A DNA stretch of 64,000 bases from Streptococcus panodentis (GTDB lineage: Bacteria; Bacillota; Bacilli; Lactobacillales; Streptococcaceae): positions 69,381-133,380 of the forward strand of contig NZ_QFAY01000003.1 in NCBI RefSeq assembly GCF_017884005.1. The letters run 5' to 3'. The position numbers were made by a program, and so were the translations under genes. Positions 63,901 through 64,000 of the stretch are shown piece after piece. Position 1 is the first letter of the stretch. Each line of letters starts with the position of its first letter. Below the pieces are notes generated by a model. The model saw only the letters and a list, made by a program, of their open reading frames with translations. It was not told the DNA's origin and did not search any database.

Positions 63901-64000
63901 ATGCTGATTCAAGATGAGAACGTTAAAAAGGCCTATTATCAGGCCCTAATTGAGAAAGATAAAGATTATGATGGCATTTTTTTCGCTGCTATTAAAACTA
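63901..64000 (+). CDS. ada: Ada-like DNA-repair/AraC regulator, N-terminus only (cut by window end)
   Basis: 33 codons are visible from ATG 63901 (GAAAGGAAAATCGC site): DENVKKAYYQALIEKDKDYD then GIFFAAIKT. This is the beginning of the Ada metal-binding domain, where D-G-x-F-F-x-A-(V/I)-K-T precedes the zinc-binding cysteines in methylated-DNA-responsive activators. The Cys residues lie beyond the window, so full assignment is open. TATAAT at about 63870 is the likely -10. It diverges from the peptide/ABC region. Confidence 0.72.
   Translation, partial: MLIQDENVKKAYYQALIEKDKDYDGIFFAAIKT

Overview
The window looks like a chromosome segment of a low-GC streptococcus of the sanguinis group (S. 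sanguinis / S. gordonii / S. cristatus type). This is inferred from protein character and gene order: nrdH-nrdE-nrdF, an argCJBD biosynthesis operon, alaS-prsA-trmR-pepF-coiA, a pneumococcal-type cel (cellobiose PTS) locus, and a complete arginine deiminase cluster (flp-arcA-argF-arcC-arcD-arcT) next to queA-argR. No rRNA, tRNA or CRISPR array was seen.

Layout. 1-6.2 kb: two PbpX-like membrane serine hydrolases (the first cut by the window edge) and a tandem duplication of an ABC-2 type ATPase/permease pair. 6.4-10.4 kb: class Ib ribonucleotide reductase with two NrdR-like boxes on a strong promoter and a structured RNA between nrdE and nrdF. 10.4-11.3 kb: a decayed IS630-type element. 11.3-14.6 kb and 19.1-20.9 kb: CPBP/DUF3267/DUF3169 membrane genes and an XRE regulator. 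One palindromic operator is shared by both halves, and argCJBD (14.9-19.0 kb) lies between them. 21-28 kb: alaS with a LURP-one gene behind a compact T-box, then prsA, trmR and pepF. 28.5-33 kb: an accessory island with a type VII-like lipase effector, two small helical partners, three lipoprotein genes and two truncated copies of the effector N-terminus. 33-40.7 kb: coiA with a ComX cin-box, and the cel operons with twin CelR-like operators. 41-45.4 kb: a second copy of the structured RNA, dacA, nagB, queA and argR. 45.7-53.7 kb: the ADI cluster. 54-63.9 kb: a membrane-defence/immunity region with two SdpR/SdpI-type pairs, YhfC and CPBP proteases, an ABC exporter-like gene, a third PbpX-like hydrolase and three unannotated small membrane peptides. 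It is laced with about nine copies of a 22-bp operator. The window ends in the first 33 codons of an Ada-like gene.

How it fits together. Arginine is made (argCJBD) and burned (ADI) from the same window, with an ArgR-type regulator and a Crp/Fnr-type regulator encoded locally and ARG boxes at argC. Cellobiose uptake and hydrolysis are split over two transcripts with identical promoter geometry. The most interesting systems are (i) the lipase effector island with its immunity-lipoprotein/N-module cassette array, (ii) the 54-64 kb regulon defined by the 22-bp box, carrying small peptides, an ABC transporter and SdpI-like proteins, and (iii) a two-copy, covarying structured RNA, once in the nrdF leader and once as a short stand-alone transcript.
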